A stretch of 9,989 nt of DNA from Bacillota bacterium (GCA_023443285.1 JAEZVB010000037.1:1-9989), one strand, 5' to 3'. Positions 1-5,957 are shown, counted from the stretch's first letter. A program made the numbers and translations. The notes: a model not told the origin generated them from the letters alone.

Positions 1-78
1 AATGATTTAATGGAACCTATCTATGCGGAAAATGTTTCAATTGCCGGTAAGGTAATCGGGTTATTTAGAAGTATGTAG
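1..78 (+). CDS. lexA: LexA-like repressor, C-terminal end only (partial)
   Basis: The reading frame is open from base 1 and stops at TAG 76-78, giving the last 25 residues of a protein whose start lies left of the window. The ending reads MEPIYAENVSIAGKVIGLFR, close to the final beta strands of LexA and related S24-family self-cleaving repressors, which typically end in a '...ILGKVxGxxRxx' pattern. LexA represses SOS genes until RecA-ssDNA triggers its autocleavage. The DNA-binding domain and the catalytic Ser/Lys are outside the window, so a phage-type S24 repressor is also possible. An SOS-box promoter before the Y-family polymerase at 2572 makes a LexA identity sensible in context. Confidence 0.7.
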   Translation, partial: NDLMEPIYAENVSIAGKVIGLFRSM

Positions 79-193
79 TTTTCTGTATGTGGTTTAATTT
101 ACCATTAGTATAACAATAAAAAGAGAATATTACAATAATAATTATTAATTAATTATAAATATCAATCAGTAAATTAGAAATGGAGAGATTTAT

Positions 194-400
194 ATGGCAG
201 AAGATGTAGTAAAAGAAGAACAAGCTAATTCGAAAAAAGTGAGCTGGGAAGCGTTTGTAAAACAGGATGTACTTAACTTTATGATGACCCATAACTTGCA
301 AGCTATCACAGTTGATGATGGTGCTGGTAAGAAAGGCGTTATTAAACGGACAAGTAAAGGTGACTTTTCGGTACAGATTACCTCTAACGAAATATTATAG
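194..400 (+). CDS. small hypothetical protein, 68 aa
   Basis: A short acidic-to-mixed protein of 68 residues with no signal peptide or membrane segment. The start ATG has a good ribosome binding site (GGAGAG, 182-187) six bases upstream, and the gene is closed by a stem-loop terminator, so it looks like a real monocistronic gene. The N-terminal 15 residues are charged and probably disordered; the rest (about 16-68) contains a helix-like stretch WEAFVKQDVLNFMM followed by a strand-rich part with VTVDDGAGKKGVIK-like character. I do not recognise a named family. It lies between lexA and the Mrr-like gene, with a 115-base leader, and nothing in the context gives a function. Confidence 0.7.
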   Translation: MAEDVVKEEQANSKKVSWEAFVKQDVLNFMMTHNLQAITVDDGAGKKGVIKRTSKGDFSVQITSNEIL

Positions 401-410
401 ATACAAATTA

Positions 411-450
411 CCCCATAGGGAGCTTTAAAAAAGCTAACCCTATGGGGTTT
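411..450 (+). terminator. Rho-independent-like terminator after the 68-aa gene
   Basis: CCCCATAGGG (411-420) pairs perfectly with CCCTATGGGG (438-447), and inside it AGCTT pairs with AAGCT with a two-base bulge, giving a stem of about 15 pairs. The T tract after it is short (TTT then AACTATTTT), so termination may be less efficient than for a classic terminator. It lies 10 bases after the stop of the 68-aa gene. Confidence 0.75.
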
Positions 451-562
451 AACTATTTTATAAGAGATAACTGGAACTTGAAGAAAAATTGTAAATGCGG
501 GCAAAGCAGGTTTGATATAACTGTGAGTTGCTTGGTACAAACTATACTCAAGGAGTGAGTTT

Positions 563-1213
563 ATGCCAAGAAGGCGACGTGATCCAATTAGTAAAATATT
601 AGATAACCCCAAGTTTATATATGGGTGTTTTGCGCTAATATTAATATCAGCTATTGCTGAAAATTTACCTGAATTGATAACGAATCACCTATTATTCATA
701 AGTTTAGCTAGTACTATTGCAATGTTTCTTATCATAGGCTACTCTTATCTATCTAGCGTCCGGATATTGTCAATGCAGGAAATTGATAAACTATCAGGGC
801 GGGAATTTGAACTATATTTAGAAAAGGTATTTAAGGGTCTCGGGTGGTATGTCAAAGTTACGCCAGCTTCAGGTGATCAAGGGGCGGATCTAATCCTAAT
901 GAAGTTTGGTAAACGTACAGCAGTGCAAGCCAAGCACTATAAAAAGCCAGTTGATAACAAAGCCGTACAGCAGGTAGTAGCAGCAAAAGCATACTATGGT
1001 TGTAAGGCAGCGATGGTAGTTACGAATAATTACTTTACAGAATCAGCAAAGAAACTTGCGAGAGCAAACAAAGTGGAATTGTGGGATAGAGAGCGGTTAG
1101 CTTCGGAGGTAATGAAAATAGTTGAGCCTAAAGATAGAAAAGCAATTATTCTTCATACCGCCGGATATTACGCAGCCGTGATATTAGGTTTCATCGTTCG
1201 TCTTCGCCGGTAG
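563..1213 (+). CDS. membrane-anchored Mrr-like restriction endonuclease family protein
   Basis: A 216-aa protein with a basic N-terminus (MPRRRRD), two hydrophobic helices at about residues 18-36 and 42-64, and then a cytoplasmic PD-(D/E)xK nuclease domain of the Mrr_cat type (about 75-185). Visible motifs are the early acidic helix GREFE (E81), GDQGADL with D109, and QAK (Q122, K124), the usual E...D...QxK active-site set of Mrr-like enzymes. Known family members cut modified or foreign DNA; membrane-tethered forms are common but mostly uncharacterised. The start ATG follows AAGGAGTG (550-557). A third weakly hydrophobic stretch (about 195-211) ends in a basic tail (RLRR). It appears monocistronic. 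The nuclease fold is well supported; its biological target is not known from the sequence. Confidence 0.85.
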   Translation: MPRRRRDPISKILDNPKFIYGCFALILISAIAENLPELITNHLLFISLASTIAMFLIIGYSYLSSVRILSMQEIDKLSGREFELYLEKVFKGLGWYVKVTPASGDQGADLILMKFGKRTAVQAKHYKKPVDNKAVQQVVAAKAYYGCKAAMVVTNNYFTESAKKLARANKVELWDRERLASEVMKIVEPKDRKAIILHTAGYYAAVILGFIVRLRR

Positions 1214-1291
1214 TTAGAATATTATCAAATAGATAATATCGGAAAATTCCCCGAAGATAGTCTGTTAAACATAAAAAAGGAATATTGTGGA

Positions 1292-1320
1292 TTGATATAT
1301 TTGGTAAAAAGAGATATAAT
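1292..1320 (+). promoter_or_regulatory. sigma-A promoter of the MarR gene
   Basis: TTGATA (1292-1297) and a perfect TATAAT (1315-1320) are separated by 17 bases. The palindromic operator begins at the -10 box itself, so a bound regulator would exclude RNA polymerase. Confidence 0.85.
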
Positions 1321-1346
1321 TTAGTTGTTGCAACAACTAAATTATA
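1315..1346. promoter_or_regulatory. MarR operator 1, perfect 32-bp palindrome
   Basis: The core TTAGTTGTTGCAACAACTAA (1321-1340) extends to a perfect two-fold symmetric sequence over 1315-1346. It covers the -10 box and the likely transcription start of the MarR gene, the usual position for negative autoregulation. The 18-bp core is repeated after the gene (1810-1827). Confidence 0.85.
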
Positions 1347-1365
1347 AAAATAAAGTAGGCTACCA

Positions 1366-1794
1366 ATGAGAAAATTTAAAATCGAGGATTCCCTAGGCTT
1401 TATTATAAACAAAGTAAATGGGAAACTAAAAAATGAGTTGTACCAAGAATTGAAAGAATATGATATAACACCAGAGCAATGGGCTGTTCTTAATTTTCTA
1501 TGGGAGGGGGATGGTGTCACTCCTAAGGAATTAGCGGACCTTACTTTTAAGGATAAATCTAATACAAACCGAATACTTGATAATTTACAAAAGAAGGGTT
1601 TGATTATCCGTAGTCCTCACCCAACGGACGGGAGAGCATTTCTTGTATTTTTAACAGATGCGGGGAAAGGGTTAAGAGAGAATTTGATACCCAAAGCGAT
1701 CTCATTACTCGAAAAGGCAACAAGACAAATTGACGAAGAGAAAATAAAGAAGATGAAATTGTTATTAAATCAAATTTACATTAATTTAATGTGA
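1366..1794 (+). CDS. MarR-family transcriptional regulator
   Basis: A 142-aa protein of typical MarR length. The winged helix-turn-helix covers about residues 35-100: the helix pair TPKELADLTFKDKSNTNRIL, then NLQKKGLIIRSPHPTDGRAF, which is the wing with the conserved D88-x-R90. Flanking helices (about 8-30 and 108-141) form the dimer interface. MarR dimers bind palindromes and release them on binding a small ligand or on oxidation. Here the same palindrome lies over its own promoter and directly after the gene, before the membrane-protein gene, so autorepression and co-control of that neighbour are inferred. There is no Cys, so a thiol switch is unlikely. The start ATG has only a modest ribosome site (AAGTAGG, 1353-1359). 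The ligand cannot be predicted. Confidence 0.92.
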   Translation: MRKFKIEDSLGFIINKVNGKLKNELYQELKEYDITPEQWAVLNFLWEGDGVTPKELADLTFKDKSNTNRILDNLQKKGLIIRSPHPTDGRAFLVFLTDAGKGLRENLIPKAISLLEKATRQIDEEKIKKMKLLLNQIYINLM

Positions 1795-1809
1795 GTTTTT
1801 TTAAACAGA

Positions 1810-1827
1810 TAGTTGTTGCAACAACTA
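1810..1827. promoter_or_regulatory. MarR operator 2, 18-bp palindrome
   Basis: TAGTTGTTGCAACAACTA repeats the core of the operator at 1315-1346 exactly. It sits in the 50-base gap between the MarR stop codon and the membrane-protein start, ending five bases before the AAGGGG ribosome site. As DNA it can bind the same regulator; as RNA it can form a 9-bp stem next to the ribosome site. Confidence 0.8.
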
Positions 1828-1844
1828 AATTAAGGGGTGTAAAA

Positions 1845-2351
1845 ATGATAAAGCTCAATTCCAAAGGAATAGCGTGGTTAAAAATATTCCATCTTTTATT
1901 TGTAAGTGCTTGGATTGGTGGACAAATCTCGCTAATTTTACTTCAAAATATTAAATACGAATTGGCATTACCTGAACATCAATACGCTATTTTAGCATCT
2001 GTCAAAACAATTGATGATTTTGTTATAATAGGTGGCGCTATCGGCTGTATGCTGACAGGGTTAGTTTATTCTTTAATGACCCCTTGGGGATTTTTTAAAT
2101 TTCGTTGGGTTACTATAAAATGGACTTCTACCGTTCTTATGATCTTGTTTGGAACCTTTTTTCTTGGACCCTGGCTTAACGAAATGACAGCGATTTCGGC
2201 TAACGAGTATGCATTGGCATTAATGAATCCCAAATATTTATATGATGAAAAAATGAATATGCTTTGGGGAACCGTCCAATTTGGGATAAATATTTTATTA
2301 GTAATTATCTCCGTATTAAAGCCTTGGAAAACGGTAAAAAGGAGTAGCTGA
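1845..2351 (+). CDS. four-helix integral membrane protein, DUF2269-like
   Basis: A 168-aa membrane protein with four predicted helices at about residues 10-33, 57-79, 90-111 and 141-160. The opening WLKIFHLLFVSAWIGG, with a His inside helix 1 and a GG turn, resembles DUF2269 and related small membrane families. I chose ATG 1845 because it has AAGGGG (1832-1837) eight bases upstream; an in-frame GTG at 1791 overlaps the MarR stop and would read through the operator. The gene follows the MarR regulator by 50 bases and is preceded by the same operator, so it is very probably the regulated target. A role in stress or efflux is only a guess; no transporter motif is visible. Confidence 0.8.
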   Translation: MIKLNSKGIAWLKIFHLLFVSAWIGGQISLILLQNIKYELALPEHQYAILASVKTIDDFVIIGGAIGCMLTGLVYSLMTPWGFFKFRWVTIKWTSTVLMILFGTFFLGPWLNEMTAISANEYALALMNPKYLYDEKMNMLWGTVQFGINILLVIISVLKPWKTVKRSS

Positions 2352-2502
2352 CTACGGAATAGTCTGCCAAATAGTAAGAGTTTAAAAATAGCCCTATATA
2401 TCTAAATTTATAGTATTCTACGTAAACACGGAGGACTATGGAGTAGATAATACCCATACCACAGTGGCAGAGCAGTACAATGATTTTCCAATTATAAACT
2501 TC

Positions 2503-2531
2503 TTTACAACTACGAACATTTGTTCTAAAAT
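2503..2531 (+). promoter_or_regulatory. promoter of the Y-family polymerase gene
   Basis: TTTACA (2503-2508) and TAAAAT (2526-2531) with a 17-base spacer. An SOS box fills the second half of the spacer. The 41 bases from the -10 to the TTG start would be the leader. Confidence 0.7.
2513..2526. promoter_or_regulatory. SOS (LexA) box 1
   Basis: CGAACATTTGTTCT closely matches the Gram-positive LexA site (CGAAC-4-GTTCG), differing at the last base and slightly in the centre. It lies between the -35 and -10 boxes of the polymerase promoter, the ideal position for repression. Confidence 0.75.
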
Positions 2532-2537
2532 AAAACC

Positions 2538-2549
2538 AAACAAATGTTC
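2538..2549. promoter_or_regulatory. possible second SOS half-matched box
   Basis: AAACAAATGTTC is a one-base variant of GAACAAATGTTC and forms an inverted copy of box 1: GAACATTTGTT (2514-2524) and AACAAATGTTC (2539-2549) are reverse complements. It lies just downstream of the likely transcription start. It may be a second LexA site or simply one arm of an RNA hairpin. Confidence 0.45.
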
Positions 2550-2571
2550 TGGTATGAGGGAGGCTTTTTTA

Positions 2572-3810
2572 TTGTCTCGAACTATTTTACACGTAGACCT
2601 TAACAATTTTTATGCTTCCGTTGAATGCTTATACAGACCAGAAATAAGAGAAAAACCAGTTGCCGTGTGCGGGGATGCTGAAGCTCGACACGGCATTGTT
2701 CTCGCAAAAAATCAAATTGCGAAGCTAGCTGGTGTAAAAACCGGCGACGTAATCTGGGAAGCAAAGCTTAAGTGTCCAGGATTATTAACTGTGTCTGCTA
2801 ATTTTCACAAATACCTTAAATTCTCAAAAAAGGCTCGGGAGATATACTCAGATTATACTGATCAGATAGAGAATTTTGGGATTGATGAGTCGTGGTTGGA
2901 TGTAACTGGTTCGCTTAAACTTTTCGGCTCAGGTCCTCACATTGCGGATACTATCCGTAAACGATTTCGGGAAGAGTTAGGGCTTACAGCATCTGCAGGA
3001 GTATCTTGGAACAAGATATTTGCCAAACTCGGAAGTGACATGAAAAAGCCGGATGCTACAACCGTTATTACAGAAGAGGATTTTCGGGATAAGGTTTGGC
3101 CTCTGCCTGTAGGTGAACTTCTATACGTTGGACGCTCGACACGGCAAAAATTAAATAACCGGGGGATTTATACAATCGGCGATTTAGCGAATAGGGATCT
3201 GCATAGGTTAAAACTCCTTTTGGGCGTATGGGGAGAAACTCTATGGTCGTTCGCCAATGGTTTAGATGCGGCTCCAGTTCGAAAAAACGGGGAAGAGAGC
3301 ATTATAAAATCTGTCGGTAACAGCACCACAACAGTGCGCGATTTAATAAATGATACTGACGTTAAACTAATAATTTATGTATTAGCCGAAAGCGTGGCAG
3401 CTCGATTAAGAAAACACGGATTTAAATGCCGAACCGTAGCTATCAGTATAAGAAACAAGGATTTGTATTCTTTTGAGCGGCAAGGAAAATTGTTGATACC
3501 ATCTTTTATTTCAAATGATATTGCTGAAAAGGCTATGGAATTATTTAAAGCCAATTACAGATGGGAGAAGCCAATCAGAAGTATTGGTGTGCGAGGAGCG
3601 GATCTAGTGACGGCTAACGGTCACGTTCAAATTGATTTGTTTGATGGTGATAACCTAGAAGCCGAAACGTTAGAGCAAACAATTGATACCATTCGGCAGC
3701 GGTTCGGGCATTACAGTGTTCAACGCTGCGCGATGTTGCTTGACCGGCAGCTTACAGGCTTCAACCCCAAAGATGACCATACCATTCATCCCGTATCTTA
3801 TTTTAAGTAG
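2572..3810 (+). CDS. Y-family DNA polymerase (DinB/UmuC type)
   Basis: A 412-aa translesion polymerase. The catalytic palm shows D9 in HVDLNNFYASVE (which also holds the steric-gate aromatic, F13/Y14) and the paired acids D105-E106 in FGIDESWLDV. The finger segment follows (KPVAVCGD...), a thumb helix-hairpin-helix lies at about 185-235 (VGRSTRQKLNNRGIYTIGDL), and the little-finger domain at about 245-345. QIDLF (353-357) matches the sliding-clamp binding motif, consistent with recruitment to the replication fork. I chose TTG 2572 because of GAGGGAGG (2556-2563) and because the family begins right before the D9 motif; a longer frame from 2464 would run through the promoter and SOS box. It resembles dinB and uvrX-type enzymes; which subgroup is not settled. 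SOS control is inferred from the promoter. Confidence 0.93.
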   Translation: MSRTILHVDLNNFYASVECLYRPEIREKPVAVCGDAEARHGIVLAKNQIAKLAGVKTGDVIWEAKLKCPGLLTVSANFHKYLKFSKKAREIYSDYTDQIENFGIDESWLDVTGSLKLFGSGPHIADTIRKRFREELGLTASAGVSWNKIFAKLGSDMKKPDATTVITEEDFRDKVWPLPVGELLYVGRSTRQKLNNRGIYTIGDLANRDLHRLKLLLGVWGETLWSFANGLDAAPVRKNGEESIIKSVGNSTTTVRDLINDTDVKLIIYVLAESVAARLRKHGFKCRTVAISIRNKDLYSFERQGKLLIPSFISNDIAEKAMELFKANYRWEKPIRSIGVRGADLVTANGHVQIDLFDGDNLEAETLEQTIDTIRQRFGHYSVQRCAMLLDRQLTGFNPKDDHTIHPVSYFK

Positions 3811-3819
3811 GTGATTTAT

Positions 3820-4050
3820 GTGGGGAAAGTACAAGTAGAAGTAGTAGCCAAATTCAATAAGGAAGGAACAATCCGGCCAATTTCCCTGCTATGGGAAGAC
3901 GGTCGAAAGTTCCCTATTGATCGGGTGTTAGACATTCGCCAAGTAGTATCATTAAAAGCTGGTTTACAAGGGATGAGGTACACCTGTCGCATTGCCGGTA
4001 AAGAAGTCTATCTATTTTGCGATGAGGGTAAATGGTTTCTGCAAAATTGA
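3820..4050 (+). CDS. small conserved-looking protein, probable partner gene of the polymerase
   Basis: A 76-aa protein (MGKVQVEVVAKFNKEGTI...) rich in beta-strand patterns, with no membrane segment, ending in CDEGKWFLQN. GTG 3820 is preferred over the in-frame GTG 3811 because AGGTGA (3809-3814) is correctly spaced only for 3820. It begins nine bases after the polymerase stop and is followed by a strong terminator, so the two genes form one transcription unit. In Bacillus a small YolD-type protein follows the UvrX polymerase in the same way, but this sequence does not look like YolD to me. I believe similar small proteins sit beside dinB-like genes in other Clostridia-related genomes, from memory only. 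A role in polymerase control or SOS is inference. Confidence 0.75.
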   Translation: MGKVQVEVVAKFNKEGTIRPISLLWEDGRKFPIDRVLDIRQVVSLKAGLQGMRYTCRIAGKEVYLFCDEGKWFLQN

Positions 4051-4052
4051 GT

Positions 4053-4078
4053 AATCCTTCGGTAAGCGAAGGATTTTT
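4053..4078 (+). terminator. Rho-independent terminator of the polymerase operon
   Basis: AATCCTTCG (4053-4061) pairs with CGAAGGATT (4067-4075) around a five-base loop, followed by TTT and an AT-rich tail. It begins two bases after the stop codon of the 76-aa gene. Confidence 0.9.
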
Positions 4079-4215
4079 CAATAGTGTACTTCTGCATTAT
4101 ATGAGTATTGTGACGCCGTCCTTCTTTTGGGTGACATTTTTAAATTTGTACAAATGATTATGCCCGATACGGAGTTGCTGCCTTTCAACTTATAACTTAA
4201 GTATTTTGGAAATGC

Positions 4216-4662
4216 TCACATATATTCATTGGGCGTGCCCCAATACTGTATGTCGTTATATTCTGGGTATCTGGATGCAAAGACTATCCAAATGGGAGCA
4301 TTGCCCAGTGAAGGATGGGTATCAAAGAACTTTCTATCACCGAAGCGAATAGCTTCTAAAGCTAAGGGCATTTCTTGTTGGAATATTTTATACCGAACAG
4401 CGGATATGGTTTTCTTTCCTTCCAGGGCATCTACTTGCACCAGACCGTACAAAGCATAACCATTTTGAAATCGTCGCCATTTAGCCACAACTTCATCCCG
4501 CATGGGACCGATCTTTTCAAATGCAATTTGCCGTCCCACCGTGAGAAATAATTCAGCAGTAATGTCTGAATGGGTTAATGTGTATTTGCGAGGTATAATA
4601 GGATTCCTTTGAGTAACGCCGTTAAATGTTGTAGTTAGTTTCTTCGAATTTAACCTTTTCAT
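4216..4662 (-). CDS. Staygreen-domain protein (bacterial SGR-like)
   Basis: A 148-aa protein filling one Staygreen domain. The diagnostic stretch is NPIIPRKYTLTHSDITAELF (residues 20-39), then FLTVGRQIAFEK, MRDEVVAKW (54-62), and a C-terminal half with ...MPLALEAIRFGDRKFFDTHPSLGNAPIWIVF. In plants the family removes magnesium from chlorophyll a; bacterial homologues occur in non-photosynthetic species and their native substrate is unknown. The residues H31, D33 and D56 look like the His/Asp set reported as important in a bacterial homologue, as I remember it. GAGGGG (4668-4673 on the minus strand) lies six bases before the ATG. No signal peptide is present, so it is cytoplasmic. It is a single gene, convergent with the polymerase operon, with no tetrapyrrole genes nearby. 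Confidence 0.88.
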   Translation of the reverse strand: MKRLNSKKLTTTFNGVTQRNPIIPRKYTLTHSDITAELFLTVGRQIAFEKIGPMRDEVVAKWRRFQNGYALYGLVQVDALEGKKTISAVRYKIFQQEMPLALEAIRFGDRKFFDTHPSLGNAPIWIVFASRYPEYNDIQYWGTPNEYM

Positions 4663-4941
4663 TTAAACCCCTCTTCCCGTGTTTTACACTTGTTACATAC
4701 TATGGCAAGTCATTGACAAATGTAACGGTTTACAGACTGGGGAAGGTTATCTTTGGGTATGAAACCAGAGGGGCGTATAAAAGAAAAGTGAGTTATGCTA
4801 TGCCACACATTGGGGCAGAAGTGTACATTACCGCCTCAGCATAGAAAAGAAATTTTACCATCAATTATTATGTAAAATATAATGTTGCGATGCCAATAAT
4901 AATAAGACGGAACCAATAATGAAGGCAGAGAGGGTGATATA
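4663..4941. other. intergenic region between the Staygreen gene and the 175-aa gene
   Basis: This 279-base gap separates two divergent genes. It holds the Staygreen ribosome site, a 7-bp inverted repeat GTTACAT (4692-4698)/ATGTAAC (4720-4726) that might be an operator, and the promoter of the 175-aa gene. Two tiny overlapping reading frames (4759-4791, 10 aa; 4788-4844, 18 aa) have weak or no ribosome sites and are not called. Confidence 0.5.
4855..4883 (+). promoter_or_regulatory. probable promoter of the 175-aa gene
   Basis: TTACCA (4855-4860) and a perfect TATAAT (4878-4883) separated by 17 bases, about 58 bases before the TTG start. The -35 is only a partial match. Confidence 0.6.
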
Positions 4942-5469
4942 TTGCTCGAAATTTCACAAGACTCTTTTCGCTTATACTTTCGGGATGTACACGGAGCATT
5001 TAAATGGTACAAAATATTCCAAGGAGATATTATTTGTGATGAAAACCTGATCGCTGAATTTCTTGGACATGCAATTGAACATAATCTTATTTGGACAATG
5101 GACTATTTTAATGTCTTTTACCAAAACACTACTTCGTACAATTTCAATACCCCATCCGAAGAACAAATTATGAACGCCATGAATAACGCAACTCAAACCA
5201 TAAACCGGGAGGTAGGAGAGCCCGGAATCCCATTTCAGGTATTCTTTAGGCCTGTTGGTGAAAACAAATGGATTTTTATGCCTGAGTACAATTGTATTGT
5301 TTGTGACCTAAACTGTATCACAGAGCTAACTCAATATGGATTGATGAAAAGTTCGCTAAGTAATTTAGATCGATTTGACATCTATTATAAGAACAGCAAA
5401 GAGTTGCCCGAAAAAGTAGATATCGATTTATTAATTGATGCAATCAAAAGAGAAGCGGTAAAAGACTAA
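4942..5469 (+). CDS. unrecognised 175-aa cytoplasmic protein
   Basis: An acidic, aromatic-rich protein (MLEISQDSFRLYFRDVHG...) with no signal peptide or clear membrane helix. I do not recognise the family. The N-terminal part (1-60) alternates strands and helix (FKWYKIFQGDIICDENLIAE); the centre has an Asn/Gln/Thr-rich piece (about 64-90, NNATQTINREVGEPG); later there is MPEYNCIVCDLNCITEL with three Cys (C118, C121, C125), which might bind a metal or be incidental; the C-terminus is a charged helix. TTG is used as start because GAGGGTGA (4929-4936) lies five bases upstream and no ATG fits. It has its own promoter and shares a terminator with the convergent XRE gene, overlapping it by four bases at the stop codons. 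Confidence 0.75.
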   Translation: MLEISQDSFRLYFRDVHGAFKWYKIFQGDIICDENLIAEFLGHAIEHNLIWTMDYFNVFYQNTTSYNFNTPSEEQIMNAMNNATQTINREVGEPGIPFQVFFRPVGENKWIFMPEYNCIVCDLNCITELTQYGLMKSSLSNLDRFDIYYKNSKELPEKVDIDLLIDAIKREAVKD

Positions 5470-5491
5470 GCTTTTGCCCGCTTCTCTTTTT
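5446..5491. terminator. bidirectional terminator inside the overlapping 3' ends
   Basis: AAAAGAGAAGCGG (5446-5458) is the exact reverse complement of CCGCTTCTCTTTT (5478-5490); an inner AAAAG/CTTTT pair extends the stem around the loop that holds both stop codons. On the plus strand the stem ends in TTTTT, on the minus strand in TTTT, so it can end transcripts from both sides. Both arms are coding sequence of the two genes. Confidence 0.85.
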
Positions 5492-5837
5492 CAGTTTTTT
5501 CCCAGGAATTAATTAACGATTCTAGTATTTCGAGCGGAAAACCAATTTTCTCGGCGCGTTCCCCAAGTACAACATAAGGGGTTTTGGGTTTAGCGCAACT
5601 AGGTTTTAATTGGGGATTTTGGTTGGAAAGCAAGACAGCATCATCTAGGTAAAAATAATACAAGTCAACCTTTAAAGCTTCAGCAAACTTCGTCGCTGTT
5701 TTGTTATTGGGGAATTCTTTACCATTTTCATAAAGCGAGATTTTACTTTGCTTGATGCCTGTTAATTTCTCCAACTCTTTCATTGTAAGAGGTATTGATT
5801 TTCGTAGCTCTCTAAGTTTATATCCAAGAAATTTCAA
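5466..5837 (-). CDS. XRE-family helix-turn-helix regulator
   Basis: A 123-aa protein with an N-terminal Cro/C1-type helix-turn-helix (about residues 5-62: LGYKLRELRKSIPLTMKELE, then LTGIKQSKISLYENGKEFPN). The rest is a Pro/Lys linker (about 78-92, NPQLKPSCAKPKTP) and a C-terminal helical tail of unknown role ending in a lysine-rich helix. I start it at TTG 5837, which has AGAGGA (minus strand, 5851-5846) eight bases upstream and begins directly before the domain; the longer frame from TTG 5927 would code through the promoter region and adds 30 residues unlike this family. It lies divergent to a rightward promoter and probably represses both its own and that promoter through repeated TTACTGTAA sites. 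Confidence 0.9.
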   Translation of the reverse strand: MKFLGYKLRELRKSIPLTMKELEKLTGIKQSKISLYENGKEFPNNKTATKFAEALKVDLYYFYLDDAVLLSNQNPQLKPSCAKPKTPYVVLGERAEKIGFPLEILESLINSWEKTEKEKRAKA

Positions 5838-5881
5838 GCAAGTTATCCTCTGCTTTCTGGGTGTTAAATTACCATAAACAT

Positions 5882-5910
5882 AGTATACCGCATTTATTAC
5901 TGTAAGTATA
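5882..5910 (-). promoter_or_regulatory. possible promoter of the XRE gene
   Basis: On the minus strand a good -10 TATACT (5887-5882) is present about 45 bases before the TTG start. No close -35 match is seen at 17 bases, so it may be weak or activated. A TTACTGTAA motif lies in the spacer. Confidence 0.45.
5896..5905. promoter_or_regulatory. operator-like motif, copy 1
   Basis: ATTACTGTAA, containing the symmetric TTAC-T-GTAA, lies between the -10 and the -35 region of the leftward XRE promoter. An identical copy lies 42 bases away; a degenerate version, TTACCATAA, is at 5869-5877 near the leftward transcription start. Confidence 0.55.
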
Positions 5911-5927
5911 AATGAACATATTACCAA

Positions 5928-5957
5928 TTGACGAAATATTACTGTAAAAGTTATAAT
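5928..5957 (+). promoter_or_regulatory. rightward sigma-A promoter divergent from the XRE gene
   Basis: TTGACG (5928-5933) and a perfect TATAAT (5952-5957) separated by 18 bases. It points toward the Com-like gene at 6154, leaving a leader of about 190 bases. Confidence 0.75.
5938..5947. promoter_or_regulatory. operator-like motif, copy 2
   Basis: A second exact ATTACTGTAA inside the spacer of the rightward promoter. The 42-base distance from copy 1 is four helical turns, so both sites face the same side of the DNA. Confidence 0.55.

Noticed and set aside
190..612. 140-codon minus-strand open frame
   Set aside because: Antisense to the 68-aa gene, its terminator and the Mrr gene start; no ribosome site and no family-like sequence.
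2350..2364. GACTA/TAGTC hairpin after the membrane-protein gene
   Set aside because: Only five base pairs and no T tract, so it is not a convincing terminator.
2430..2441. Ribosome site GGAGG followed by ATG GAG TAG
   Set aside because: A two-codon frame; probably chance, since nothing downstream depends on it visibly.
2464..2571. 36-residue N-terminal extension of the polymerase
   Set aside because: It would translate the promoter and SOS box; the TTG at 2572 has a strong ribosome site and matches the family's usual beginning.
4712..4717. TTGACA on the plus strand
   Set aside because: A perfect -35 hexamer but no -10-like sequence 16-18 bases downstream.
4692..4726. GTTACAT/ATGTAAC inverted repeat upstream of the Staygreen gene
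   Set aside because: Short and without a clear promoter to control; kept only as a note in the intergenic entry.
5838..5927. 30-residue N-terminal extension of the XRE regulator
   Set aside because: It covers the -10 box and operator-like site, has no good ribosome site, and is unlike the family.
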